Shown here piece by piece: positions 42,752 to 50,320 of a stretch of DNA of 64,000 nt. Origin of the DNA: Actinomycetes bacterium. GTDB taxonomy: Bacteria > Actinomycetota > Acidimicrobiia > Acidimicrobiales > Palsa-688. The notes beneath the pieces were generated by a model. That model did not search any database. It saw only the letters and a list, made by a program, of their open reading frames with translations, and had not been told where the DNA came from. Each line of letters starts with the position of its first letter. The first letter of the stretch is position 1. Made by a program: the position numbers and the translations under genes. Where the stretch lies: assembly GCA_021811865.1 (NCBI GenBank), contig JAKAQB010000005.1, positions 39,449-103,448 on the forward strand, read 5' to 3'.

Positions 42752-44092
42752 TCAGCAGGTGACCTCGAAGTGGTGGCTGCGGAACTTCGCCGGAGCCTGC
42801 ACCGACCGCTCGCTCTCCGCGTAGGCACCGAGGTGCTCGGTGTAGCTCGTCCACAGGGGACCCTCCGGGTCGAACGGGCGTGCCAGGGACCGCACCGCGA
42901 GCTTGCGGTTCCTCTCCGCGGTCCGAACGACCGGCGAGAGGTCGTCGAGGGGGCGCACGTCGAGTGCTCCGCTCGCCGCCGCCCAGGCGTCCCTCCCGGC
43001 CCCCGTGCGCACGAGCACGGTGGAGCGACCCGGCTCGCTCGCAAGGTTCCCGACGGCGAGGTCGGCACCGAGCCCCGTGAAGTCGGCGCACTCGTCGCAG
43101 CCCTTCAGGCTCGCCGCGCGGAGCTCCTTCACCGGACGGCGCAGCAGCTCGGTGCTCGCCGAGCGCACGACCAGCTCCCCGTCCCGCACGTCGACCCGAG
43201 CCACCTCCGACGTTGCCACGCCGGCCGCACCGACCGCCTCCTCGAGCTTGTCGGGCTCGAACGACCTCGTGCAGAACAGCCCGATCACCAGCACCACCGC
43301 TCCCGCAGAGGACCGGCGGTACTTCCAGGGGAATCGTTGCAGCGCGCGCAGCACGCTGATCTGGCACGGCGTGCCGACGAAGGCAATGCGCTCCACGCCC
43401 TTTCCCAGGGGCTCGTTGAGCACTTTGAGGGGGTGGGACTGGTGGTAGACGCTGCCGGCCGCGGCGCGCACCTCGTCTGGGGAGGTCGCGAGGAACGCCT
43501 CGCCGTGGAAGGCGTCGACCTGCCTGGTCACGATCGCGCCGTCTACGAAGCTGGTCGCGAGCAGGTGCGAGAGCAGCGCGGTCACCGCGCCGCCGTCTTG
43601 GACCCCGGCGGCGTTGCCCCGTCCCGCTGCTGACCAGGCTGAGTGGATGAGGCCGAGCTCGATCGGGACGGCCGTGCCGTGTGCCGCCGCGGGCCCGCCG
43701 GCGCCGTTCGCCGGCGCCGGCGCGTTGCCGGGGCCGGGAGCGGGGGCGTGCAGCGCCTCGGTATTCAGCCCGGCGAGGGGGCAGTAGTCCCAGCATGCCG
43801 AGCAGCCGGTGCACATCTTGACGAGCGTCGGCTTGCCGTCCTCGGCGACGCCGATCGAGCGGGACGGGCAGGCGGCGATGCAGCCCCCGCAGCCCACACA
43901 GCGCCCGGCGTCGATGACCGCGGCGGCAGTCTTGTGGAACCAGATCTTGTCGGGCAGCTCGGGCATGCCGCCGGCGGTGGCGATCTCGTCGCGCAGGTCC
44001 GCCGCCGGGTCGCAAGACGGGGCCCACATCCCCCTTGCCACCGGAGCACCCGTTCGGGTCGCGCCGGCCGGGTGGTCTTCCGTGAGGGTCAT
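42752..44092 (-). CDS. FrhB/FdhB-family F420-dependent iron-sulfur flavoprotein
   Basis: The product has 446 residues from ATG 44092 (GGAG 9 nt upstream). Two ferredoxin-type 4Fe-4S motifs (CVGCGGCIAACP near residue 75 and CTGCSACWDYCP near residue 105) precede the FrhB domain with VGTPCQISVLRAL and a later CDEC motif. FrhB-type proteins bind FAD and oxidise reduced F420 or related donors. It starts 28 bp after a siroheme nitrite/sulfite reductase gene on the same strand. In methanogens the same two modules are fused as Fsr, so it is probably the electron-input subunit here. Confidence 0.8.
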   Translation of the reverse strand: MTLTEDHPAGATRTGAPVARGMWAPSCDPAADLRDEIATAGGMPELPDKIWFHKTAAAVIDAGRCVGCGGCIAACPSRSIGVAEDGKPTLVKMCTGCSACWDYCPLAGLNTEALHAPAPGPGNAPAPANGAGGPAAAHGTAVPIELGLIHSAWSAAGRGNAAGVQDGGAVTALLSHLLATSFVDGAIVTRQVDAFHGEAFLATSPDEVRAAAGSVYHQSHPLKVLNEPLGKGVERIAFVGTPCQISVLRALQRFPWKYRRSSAGAVVLVIGLFCTRSFEPDKLEEAVGAAGVATSEVARVDVRDGELVVRSASTELLRRPVKELRAASLKGCDECADFTGLGADLAVGNLASEPGRSTVLVRTGAGRDAWAAASGALDVRPLDDLSPVVRTAERNRKLAVRSLARPFDPEGPLWTSYTEHLGAYAESERSVQAPAKFRSHHFEVTC

Positions 44093-44120
44093 CGGGGTGC
44101 TCCTTTGCTCGTGGCTTCGC

Positions 44121-45698
44121 TCATGGCGCCGTCCCGACGCCGGTCCAGGGTGCGAGCGCCGCAGAGATCTCGTCGAGTGCCAGCTCGCCGCGGGCGACCC
44201 TCGCAAGCAGTGAAGCGATGCCGTCGAAGGCGGCACCGGTCGGGACGTCGCCCCTCGCCCACCGGGCGAGGCGCCCCGCGCCGGCGTCTCCCCCCAGCGC
44301 GACGTCGAACCCCTCGTAGTGGTCCTCCCCGTCCTTGCCCATCGTGGCGCGGATCCCTACGTGCGCGGTCGGGATCTGCGCGCAGGACGCCTTGCAGCCC
44401 GACAGGTGGATCCTCAGGCCGTCCAGACGGTTCCAGCCCCCTGGAGGCACTTCGGTGCGCAGGTGGTCGATGAGCCGCTGGCCGTAGGGCTTCATTGCCA
44501 GGATCGCGAACTTGCAGAACGGAGCGCTCGTGCATGCGACCACGCCCCGCTCGAAGGGGTCGGGCTCGGGCGAGAGGCGCTCGAGCAACGGCTCGGCGAG
44601 CAGAGCGTCGACGCCGGCGACTCCGGTCAGGATCACGTTCTGGCGCTGGGTGAAGCGCACCCGCCCGTCGCCGTGGACGCGGGCACAGCGCGCGAGCTCG
44701 GAGAGCTCGCCGGCTGAGAGCCGCCCAAGGGGGACGCAGAGCCCCACGTAGCTCGTGCCATCTCGGTCTGGGTGCACCCCGATGTGGTCTTCGGCGCGCC
44801 AGGTCGTGAGGTCATCGCCGGCTGCCGGGACCGCGAAGCCCAACCGATCGCGCACCTCGGTGGCGACGCGCTCGGGACCGAGCTGGTGGACGAGGGCGCG
44901 GAACCGGTTGAGGCTCGGGTTCTCGTAGTCGCCGTGCTCGGCGTAGACTTGCAGGGCCGCGCGCACCACGGCAGGCGCCTGGCCGGGCTCGACGAACAGG
45001 TCGAGCGCGGTCGCGAGCCTCGGGTAGTCCGAGAGCCCGCCGCCGGCGTGGACGTTGAAGCCGAGGGTGCCGTCCCTGTGCGCCGGGGTGAAGGCGACGC
45101 AGTGGATCCTGGCGACAGCGCAGTCCGTCGGGCAGGCGGTGAGCACGACCTTGAACTTGCGGGGGAGGAAGGCGGTCAGCCGGGGCTCGTCGCGGCCGAT
45201 GGCGCCGATGGCGTCGACGATCGGTCCGACCTCGAAGGCTGCCTGTGGGTCGATCCCGTCGACGGGGCAGGCCGTGACGTTGCGCATCGAGTTGCCGCAC
45301 GCCTGGAGGGACCCGAGCCCCACCTCCCCGTAGCGCCGCCAGATCTCGGGGAGGTGCTCGAAGCGGATCCAGTGGATCTGGAGGTCCTGGCGCGTCGTCA
45401 CCTCGCCGAAGTGGTCCGGCTCGTCCTCGAACCCTTCGGCGTGCACCGAGAAGTCGCGGACGACGCCGGCGAGCACGTCGACCTGAGCGGCCGTGAGCCG
45501 CCCGCCCGGGATCCGGGTGCGCAGCATGAAGGTGCCCTCGAAGCGGTCGTCGTAGACGCCGACCAGGCGCAGGCGGGCGTTGCCGACGCTGCCGCGGTCG
45601 GAGGGGTGCAGGTCTTCCCAGCGCAGTGGGCCCGCGCCGACGATCGCCGCCAGGATCGCCTCCGGGACCTGCTCGGGATGGAAGAGCGGTTCACGCAT
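44121..45698 (-). CDS. Siroheme / 4Fe-4S nitrite or sulfite reductase
   Basis: The product has 525 residues with two pseudo-symmetric NIR/SIR halves. The substrate-side TRQDLQIHWI and SMRNVTACPVDG elements lie in the first half, RFTQRQNVILTG in the second, and the 4Fe-4S/siroheme cysteines are CTSAPFC and SGCKASC. ATG 45698 has AGGAGGT 6 nt upstream. It reduces nitrite to ammonia or sulfite to sulfide with six electrons; sequence alone does not decide which. The partner is probably the FrhB-like protein rather than ferredoxin. A divergent siroheme-biosynthesis gene lies upstream. Confidence 0.85.
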   Translation of the reverse strand: MREPLFHPEQVPEAILAAIVGAGPLRWEDLHPSDRGSVGNARLRLVGVYDDRFEGTFMLRTRIPGGRLTAAQVDVLAGVVRDFSVHAEGFEDEPDHFGEVTTRQDLQIHWIRFEHLPEIWRRYGEVGLGSLQACGNSMRNVTACPVDGIDPQAAFEVGPIVDAIGAIGRDEPRLTAFLPRKFKVVLTACPTDCAVARIHCVAFTPAHRDGTLGFNVHAGGGLSDYPRLATALDLFVEPGQAPAVVRAALQVYAEHGDYENPSLNRFRALVHQLGPERVATEVRDRLGFAVPAAGDDLTTWRAEDHIGVHPDRDGTSYVGLCVPLGRLSAGELSELARCARVHGDGRVRFTQRQNVILTGVAGVDALLAEPLLERLSPEPDPFERGVVACTSAPFCKFAILAMKPYGQRLIDHLRTEVPPGGWNRLDGLRIHLSGCKASCAQIPTAHVGIRATMGKDGEDHYEGFDVALGGDAGAGRLARWARGDVPTGAAFDGIASLLARVARGELALDEISAALAPWTGVGTAP

Positions 45699-45797
45699 GG
45701 ACACCTCCTGACTCGGGATCACGGGGCCCGCGCATGGCGCCCAGACCCGGCCTTCTCTTGTGACCTCTTGTGACGGCGCCGTCCCCTCCACTATATA

Positions 45798-45812
45798 TGA
45801 CCTATCAAGTCA
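45798..45812. promoter_or_regulatory. Dyad in the divergent siroheme reductase / siroheme synthase promoter
   Basis: TGAC-N7-GTCA is a perfect inverted repeat in the only A+T-rich patch of this region. On the - strand CTGAAA-N18-TATATA could serve as promoter for the reductase operon, with the dyad inside the spacer, so a repressor bound here would block it. Rrf2-type regulators use sites of similar size, but no such gene is in the window. Confidence 0.4.
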
Positions 45813-45925
45813 GGTTTTCAGTTCCAAGCGGCACCAAGCGGCACGCAGGTGAGCGAGGGCACCAACGCGGTGGCAGCCGGGATGGTTGGTCGCCCCCGGC
45901 TGGCCGAGCCCGCGGGCTGACGCTG

Positions 45926-46681
45926 GTGCGGAGCGACCACTATCCGGTCAGCCTGGTGGTGGCCGGCCAGCCCTGCTTGGTGGTCGGGGGCGGGTCGGTG
46001 GCAGTCCGCAAGGCCGAGGGGCTCGCCCGGAGCGGGGCTCGGGTGACGGTCGTCGCCCCCGAGGTCGACCCGGCGATCGAGTTGCTTCCTGTCGCCGTCG
46101 AGCGGCGCCCCTATCGGCCAGGCGAAGCGGGCCGCTACCGGCTGGTGATCACCGCCACCGGAGTCCCCGAGGTGGATACCTCGGTGGCCGCCGACGCCGA
46201 AGCGGCGGGGGTGTGGGTGAACAGCGCCGACGACGCCGCTCACTGCACCTTCCTCCTGCCCGCCGTCCACCGGGACGGGCCGGTGACGGTGGCCGTGTCG
46301 ACGGGCGGGGCCAGCCCGGCCCTGGCCACGTGGCTCCGCCGCCGGCTCGCCGAGGCGTGCGGCGAAGGGCTGGGAGTGCTGGCCGAGGCGCTGGAGGAGG
46401 CCCGGCGCAAGCTCCAGGCGTCCGGACGGCCGACTGGATCGCTCGACTGGCACGCCATCCTCGACGGCCCGCTGACGAGGCTTGTCCTGGACGGCAGACT
46501 TGACGAGGCCCGCAGGCTCCTCGAGGACCTCCAAACAGCTCTCGCTACCTGTGACGACGTGGAAGGGCCGGAGGAGCCAGGAGGGACGGAAGCTCCAGAG
46601 GAGCCAGGAGGGACGGAAGCTCCAGAGGGACCGGCAGGGTCGGCAATGAGGCCGCGGCCGTCGCGTTGTTTGGGCAGTTGA
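45926..46681 (+). CDS. Precorrin-2 dehydrogenase / sirohydrochlorin ferrochelatase (CysG N-domain type)
   Basis: The product has 251 residues from GTG 45926, which begins at the family's conserved DHYPVSLVVAGQPCLVVGGG strand. The NAD-binding GGGSVAVRKAEGL motif and the GASPALATWLRRRLAE helix match CysG/SirC/Met8. It makes siroheme for the divergent reductase. The C-terminal ~35 residues are low complexity and come from a duplicated 27-bp unit. The stop codon lies inside a long inverted repeat. Confidence 0.85.
   Translation: MRSDHYPVSLVVAGQPCLVVGGGSVAVRKAEGLARSGARVTVVAPEVDPAIELLPVAVERRPYRPGEAGRYRLVITATGVPEVDTSVAADAEAAGVWVNSADDAAHCTFLLPAVHRDGPVTVAVSTGGASPALATWLRRRLAEACGEGLGVLAEALEEARRKLQASGRPTGSLDWHAILDGPLTRLVLDGRLDEARRLLEDLQTALATCDDVEGPEEPGGTEAPEEPGGTEAPEGPAGSAMRPRPSRCLGS
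46571..46624 (+). repeat. Two direct 27-bp repeats at the 3' end of the siroheme synthase gene
   Basis: Two exact head-to-tail copies starting at 46571 and 46598, each encoding EEPGGTEAP, followed by a partial third. They extend the C-terminus beyond the conserved domain. Confidence 0.85.
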
Positions 46682-46713
46682 CCGCGATAATCGCAGACAA
46701 CTGCCCAAACAAC
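46665..46713. terminator. Long perfect hairpin at the siroheme synthase stop codon
   Basis: GTTGTTTGGGCAGTTG (46665-46680) and its exact complement (46698-46713) form a 16-bp stem around a 17-nt loop. The loop itself contains the short palindrome GCGAT-A-ATCGC. No T-run follows, as is usual for high-G+C terminators. The stem begins inside the last codons of the gene. It could also be a protein-binding site. Confidence 0.6.
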
Positions 46714-46760
46714 GTACCGGAGCCCGCCCTCCTTCCGGTATGGACCTATACCTCCCATCC

Positions 46761-46848
46761 GAGTGGGCGAGTGGGCGAGTGGGCGAGTGGGCGAGTGGGC
46801 GAGTGGGCGAGTGGGCATGTGGGCATGTGGGCATGTGGGCGAGTGGGC
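46761..46848 (+). repeat. Eleven tandem octamers GAGTGGGC / ATGTGGGC
   Basis: Seven GAGTGGGC, three ATGTGGGC and one more GAGTGGGC run head to tail without spacers. Together with the hairpin at 46665 this fills most of the 384-bp gap between the siroheme synthase and the PNPOx gene. The unit has no spacer structure, so it is not CRISPR. The remaining ~215 bp up to 47065 hold only a GGAGGAG ribosome-binding site and nothing else I can name. Confidence 0.9.
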
Positions 46849-47065
46849 ACACCCGATGCGCTCAGGCGCTCCCTGGGGGAAGGCGACGTGGTGTACCCGT
46901 GTGTTGAGCGCCGCAGCGACCCCAGCGATCCTGCGACCAGGCGATCCGCTGACCTCGGGAGATCCTGCAGGCTGGTTGGTCGGGCATCCTCGAGCCGCCG
47001 GCCGGCGCCTCCGGGGTGCAAGACTCCCACCGTCCCTTGCACCCATCCAGGAGGAGCATGCTCCC

Positions 47066-47548
47066 GTGGTAGAACAACCCGCCCCGACCGTTCCCGAAGG
47101 CCCGACGAACCTGCGATGGGAGGACGTGGCCGCCCGCCTCGCGGCGGCCCGCAGCTACTGGTTGGCGACCGTCGGTCCCGACGCGGCACCGCATGCCGTC
47201 CCGGTGTGGGGCGCGGTGGTCGGCGATGCCCTGCACTTCTACACCCAGCGCAGCACCGCCAAGGCCCACCACATCTCCGCCAACCCCCGTGTCGCTGTCC
47301 ACTTGGAGAGCACCGAGGACGTCCTCGTCGTCTACGGCGAGCTCGAGGACCTCGGGCTGCCAGCGGGCAACCCCGCCGTGCTGGCCGCCCTCGACGCCAA
47401 GTACCCAGACCCCGACGACGCCGCCTACCTGCCCTCCCACGAGCCGGCGTACGACGTCATCTTCCGCCTGCGGCCCGCTCGGGCCCTGGCGTGGAGCCTC
47501 GCCGACTTCGACGGCTCCCAGGCGAGGTGGAGCGCCGGCGCCAGCTGA
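47066..47548 (+). CDS. Pyridoxamine 5'-phosphate oxidase-family (flavin/F420-binding) protein
   Basis: The product has 160 residues from GTG 47066, with GGAGGAG 10 nt upstream. The split-barrel fold is indicated by YWLATVGPDAAPHAVPVWGAV (in part, residues ~30-50), FYTQRSTAKAHHISANPRVAVH and a C-terminal FRLRPARALAW strand. This branch includes FMN- and F420-dependent reductases; which cofactor is used cannot be told from sequence. It is convergent with the folD at 47568. Confidence 0.75.
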   Translation: MVEQPAPTVPEGPTNLRWEDVAARLAAARSYWLATVGPDAAPHAVPVWGAVVGDALHFYTQRSTAKAHHISANPRVAVHLESTEDVLVVYGELEDLGLPAGNPAVLAALDAKYPDPDDAAYLPSHEPAYDVIFRLRPARALAWSLADFDGSQARWSAGAS

Positions 47549-47567
47549 GCGCGACCACCCCCAGGGC

Positions 47568-48431
47568 TCAGGTCGCCAGCCCCGCCGCCCTCGCTGCCGC
47601 CCCGGCGGTCTGGTCGAGCAGCACGGCGATCGTCATCGGCCCCACACCGCCCGGCACCGGCGTGATCAGCCGGGCCCGGGCGGCGGCCTCGCCGAATTCG
47701 ACGTCCCCCACGTTGCCGGGGTTGTAGCCGGCGTCGACCACGATCGCGCCCGGCTTGATCCACTCTCCCCGCACGAGCTCCGGCTTCCCCACGGCAGCGA
47801 CCACGACATCGCCGGTGGCGACGATCGACGGCAGGTCCCGGGTCCGCGAGTGGCAGTAGGTGACCGTGGCGTCCCGGCGCAGCAGCAGCATGCCCATCGG
47901 CTTGCCGAGGATGGGGCTGCGACCGATGACGACCGCCCGAGCCCCGGCCAGCTCGACGCGGTACTCGTCGAGGAGCCGCATGATCCCCTCCGGCGTGCAC
48001 GACGCCGGGCCCGGGACGCCCATCGCCATGGCGGCGAATGAGTGCATGGTCACGCCGTCGACGTCCTTGGCGGGGGCGATCGCCTCGAACACGGCCCGCT
48101 CGTCGACCTGGGGGGGAACGGGGTGCTGCACGAGGATGCCGTCGACGGTGGGGTCGTCGGAGAGGGCCCGCACGGTGGAGACCACGACCTCCGTCGAGGT
48201 CCCGGCGGGCAGCTCGACGAGGCGCGAGACCATGCCCACCTGCTCCGCCCGCCGCCGCTTCATGCGCACGTAGGTGACCGAGGAGGCGTCGTCGCCCACG
48301 AGGACCGCCGCCAGGCACGGACGCCGCCCGGTGGCGTCGAGGACGGCGCGAGCCCGCCCGGCCGTCGCCTCGAGGACCCGGTTGGCGAGGCTGGCCCCGT
48401 CCATCAACCCGGCGGATGCGGTGTGAACCAT
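47568..48431 (-). CDS. folD: FolD: methylene-tetrahydrofolate dehydrogenase/cyclohydrolase (third copy)
   Basis: The product has 287 residues with a complete active site: SVTYVRMKRRRAE (Tyr54, Lys58), GILVQHPVPP, KDVDGV, and the NADP loop GRSPILGKPMGMLLL. ATG 48431 is used, although Met10 would fit the family's usual N-terminus. It stands alone, unlike the pair in the mgd operon, and is more like a housekeeping FolD. Confidence 0.9.
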   Translation of the reverse strand: MVHTASAGLMDGASLANRVLEATAGRARAVLDATGRRPCLAAVLVGDDASSVTYVRMKRRRAEQVGMVSRLVELPAGTSTEVVVSTVRALSDDPTVDGILVQHPVPPQVDERAVFEAIAPAKDVDGVTMHSFAAMAMGVPGPASCTPEGIMRLLDEYRVELAGARAVVIGRSPILGKPMGMLLLRRDATVTYCHSRTRDLPSIVATGDVVVAAVGKPELVRGEWIKPGAIVVDAGYNPGNVGDVEFGEAAARARLITPVPGGVGPMTIAVLLDQTAGAAARAAGLAT

Positions 48432-48527
48432 GGCGCGCTCCTCGTCTCTGGGCGCCTTCCCCGGAGGGCGCCAGGCCCTCGGCGAAGTGTACCGGCGAGG
48501 CCGCCCCGCTCACCGTTCCAACCCAGC

Positions 48528-49442
48528 TCACCGTTCCAACCCAAACGCCCGGCCCATCGACGTCGCCCTGCTCGCCGCCCCGAGCAGCGGGTGCAGCCCG
48601 AGCATCTCCTCGGTGGTGCGCAGCAGGGAGTAGTGGGACAGGGCTTCGTGCACCCGGGCTCCCGGCCTGACGCTCGGCGCGATCACATACAGCGGCACCT
48701 GAGACCCGCCGGCGTCGTTCTCGTCCCAGGTGATGAACACCGCCGTGTCTTCGGCCCTGTAGGCGGCGCTCGAGAAGATGAGAGGGAGCTCCCGCGACAG
48801 CCAGGCGTCACCGGTCGCGGTCGAGCAGTCGTGCATGTCGTTGCAGAGGTTGGGCACGATGAGGGTGAAGGCGGCGGACAGGTCGGGCGTCCTCCCGAGG
48901 GGGACGTCCTGGCGGGCGCAGGCCGCCCGGATGGATGTGTAGTAGACGGCGGGGTTGTGCTTGACGGCGTAGTTGCCTGACGGCTGGCGGTCACAGGCGA
49001 GCGGCATGGACTCGGCGAGGGTGCGCCAGCGCGACCCGAGCAGCGAGAAGATGCTGGGCCCGGCTATGGGGTGGGCGGAGGGCCCGGCGTCGTCGACGAC
49101 GCCGTGGGTCGAGCCCGAGGTGAGCGCCAGGTAGTTGGGCAGGCTCGGGTGGGCGACGCCGGCGTAGTCGGTGGCGAGCCCGCACTCACGGGCCAGCCCG
49201 GCGAGGTAGGGGGCGGCGGGGGAGCCGACGACCTGGTTGTAGGAGCGGTTCTCCTCGATGATCCACACGACGTGGCGCCACACCGGGGGCTTGGTGGCCG
49301 TCCCACACGGCTTCGCCGAAAGAGCGGCCGCTGTGACCGCCGGTCCCGTGCTGCCCGGCGGGGGGGCGGCGCCGGACCCGGCCCCGCAGGCGGCGACCAG
49401 TGGGAGCAGTGGGGCCAGCCATGAGAGGGGCGAGCGTCGCAT
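48528..49442 (-). CDS. Lipoprotein phosphoesterase (AcpA / phospholipase C superfamily)
   Basis: The product has 304 residues. A signal peptide ends in a lipobox (LVAAC, Cys ~19), so the protein should be anchored outside the membrane. The phosphoesterase domain has IIEENRSYNQVVG, HPSLPNYLALTSGSTHG and the C-terminal metal-binding FITWDENDAGG and LSHYSLLRTTEEMLGL. It would hydrolyse a phosphomonoester or phosphodiester. It follows the B12 transporter operon on the same strand, 47 bp after the S-component stop, so weak co-transcription is possible. Confidence 0.85.
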   Translation of the reverse strand: MRRSPLSWLAPLLPLVAACGAGSGAAPPPGSTGPAVTAAALSAKPCGTATKPPVWRHVVWIIEENRSYNQVVGSPAAPYLAGLARECGLATDYAGVAHPSLPNYLALTSGSTHGVVDDAGPSAHPIAGPSIFSLLGSRWRTLAESMPLACDRQPSGNYAVKHNPAVYYTSIRAACARQDVPLGRTPDLSAAFTLIVPNLCNDMHDCSTATGDAWLSRELPLIFSSAAYRAEDTAVFITWDENDAGGSQVPLYVIAPSVRPGARVHEALSHYSLLRTTEEMLGLHPLLGAASRATSMGRAFGLER

Positions 49443-49489
49443 CGCCCCATCCTTGCGGAGCAGGCCCGCTCACGTGCGACCCGCCGGCG

Positions 49490-50320
49490 TCAGGCGGCGG
49501 GCTGCCCGGCAGGGCCGGGGTCCTCGAACGAGACGGGAGCGTCGAAGGCGGCCCGGCGGGAGGCACGCCGGAAGGCGGCGAGCAGCACCGGCCCGAGGGT
49601 CAGGAGGGCGACGACGTCGGTGATCGCCCGGCCGGTGTCCCACCCGAGCGAGGTCGTGGCGTCGAAGACCACGTACCTGCGGAGGTTGGCCAGCAGGGGC
49701 GCACCCGGCAGGTAGGCGATCGAGCTGTGGGGGTCGAGTGCGAACGGCCAGAACGACAGGTTGACGGCCAGCCCGTAGGCGTACCCGGAAACCACCCCGT
49801 AGCCGGCGAGGAGGACCCGCTCCCAGCGGGGCGGCACACGCGGGAGCAGGCCGGCGCCCATCCCCACCCAAGCCGACGCGAACATCTGATAGGGCATCCA
49901 CGGCCCGACGCCGCCGGTCAGGAGCGCGGACGTGAAGATCGTGACGCTGCCGAGGGCGAAGCCGAAGCCGGGCCCGAACACCCGCCCGGCGACGATCATG
50001 AGGAAGAACACGGTCTCGATCCCCGCCGTGCCGGCGCCGAGCGGGCGAAGCGCAGCCCCGACGGCGGCGAGCACCCCGAGCAGGGCGACGGCCTTGGAGT
50101 CCATGCCCCCGTCGGCCAGCTCGCTCAGCACGACGGCCAGGACGAGGAGCAGCAAGGCGCCGAACATCAGCGGGGGGACCAGGCTCTCTCCGAGCCGCCC
50201 GGGGGCGACGAAGAAGGGCCAGCCGAAGGCAACCGCTCCGAACCCCGAAGCCAGGCCGATGGCCGCCCGGCTGCGCCCCGCCACCGGGAGCGCCGCCGCC
50301 GCCGGCGGCACGCGGCTCAC
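49490..50320 (-). CDS. cbrT: ECF transporter S component, probably cobalamin-specific
   Basis: The product has 276 residues with about six membrane helices. GTG 50320 overlaps the ATPase stop (GTGA). Conserved-looking elements are RPLGAGTAGIETVFFLMIVAGRVFG in part (residues ~90-115) and LTGGVGPWMPYQMFASAWVGMGAG in part (~135-155), characteristic of the CblT/CbrT-type S component. It captures the vitamin; specificity for cobalamin follows from the riboswitch heading the operon. Confidence 0.82.
   Translation of the reverse strand: MSRVPPAAAALPVAGRSRAAIGLASGFGAVAFGWPFFVAPGRLGESLVPPLMFGALLLLVLAVVLSELADGGMDSKAVALLGVLAAVGAALRPLGAGTAGIETVFFLMIVAGRVFGPGFGFALGSVTIFTSALLTGGVGPWMPYQMFASAWVGMGAGLLPRVPPRWERVLLAGYGVVSGYAYGLAVNLSFWPFALDPHSSIAYLPGAPLLANLRRYVVFDATTSLGWDTGRAITDVVALLTLGPVLLAAFRRASRRAAFDAPVSFEDPGPAGQPAA

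Noticed and set aside
46761..46848. Possible CRISPR array
   Set aside because: The 8-bp units are directly adjacent with no spacers, and no cas gene is present.
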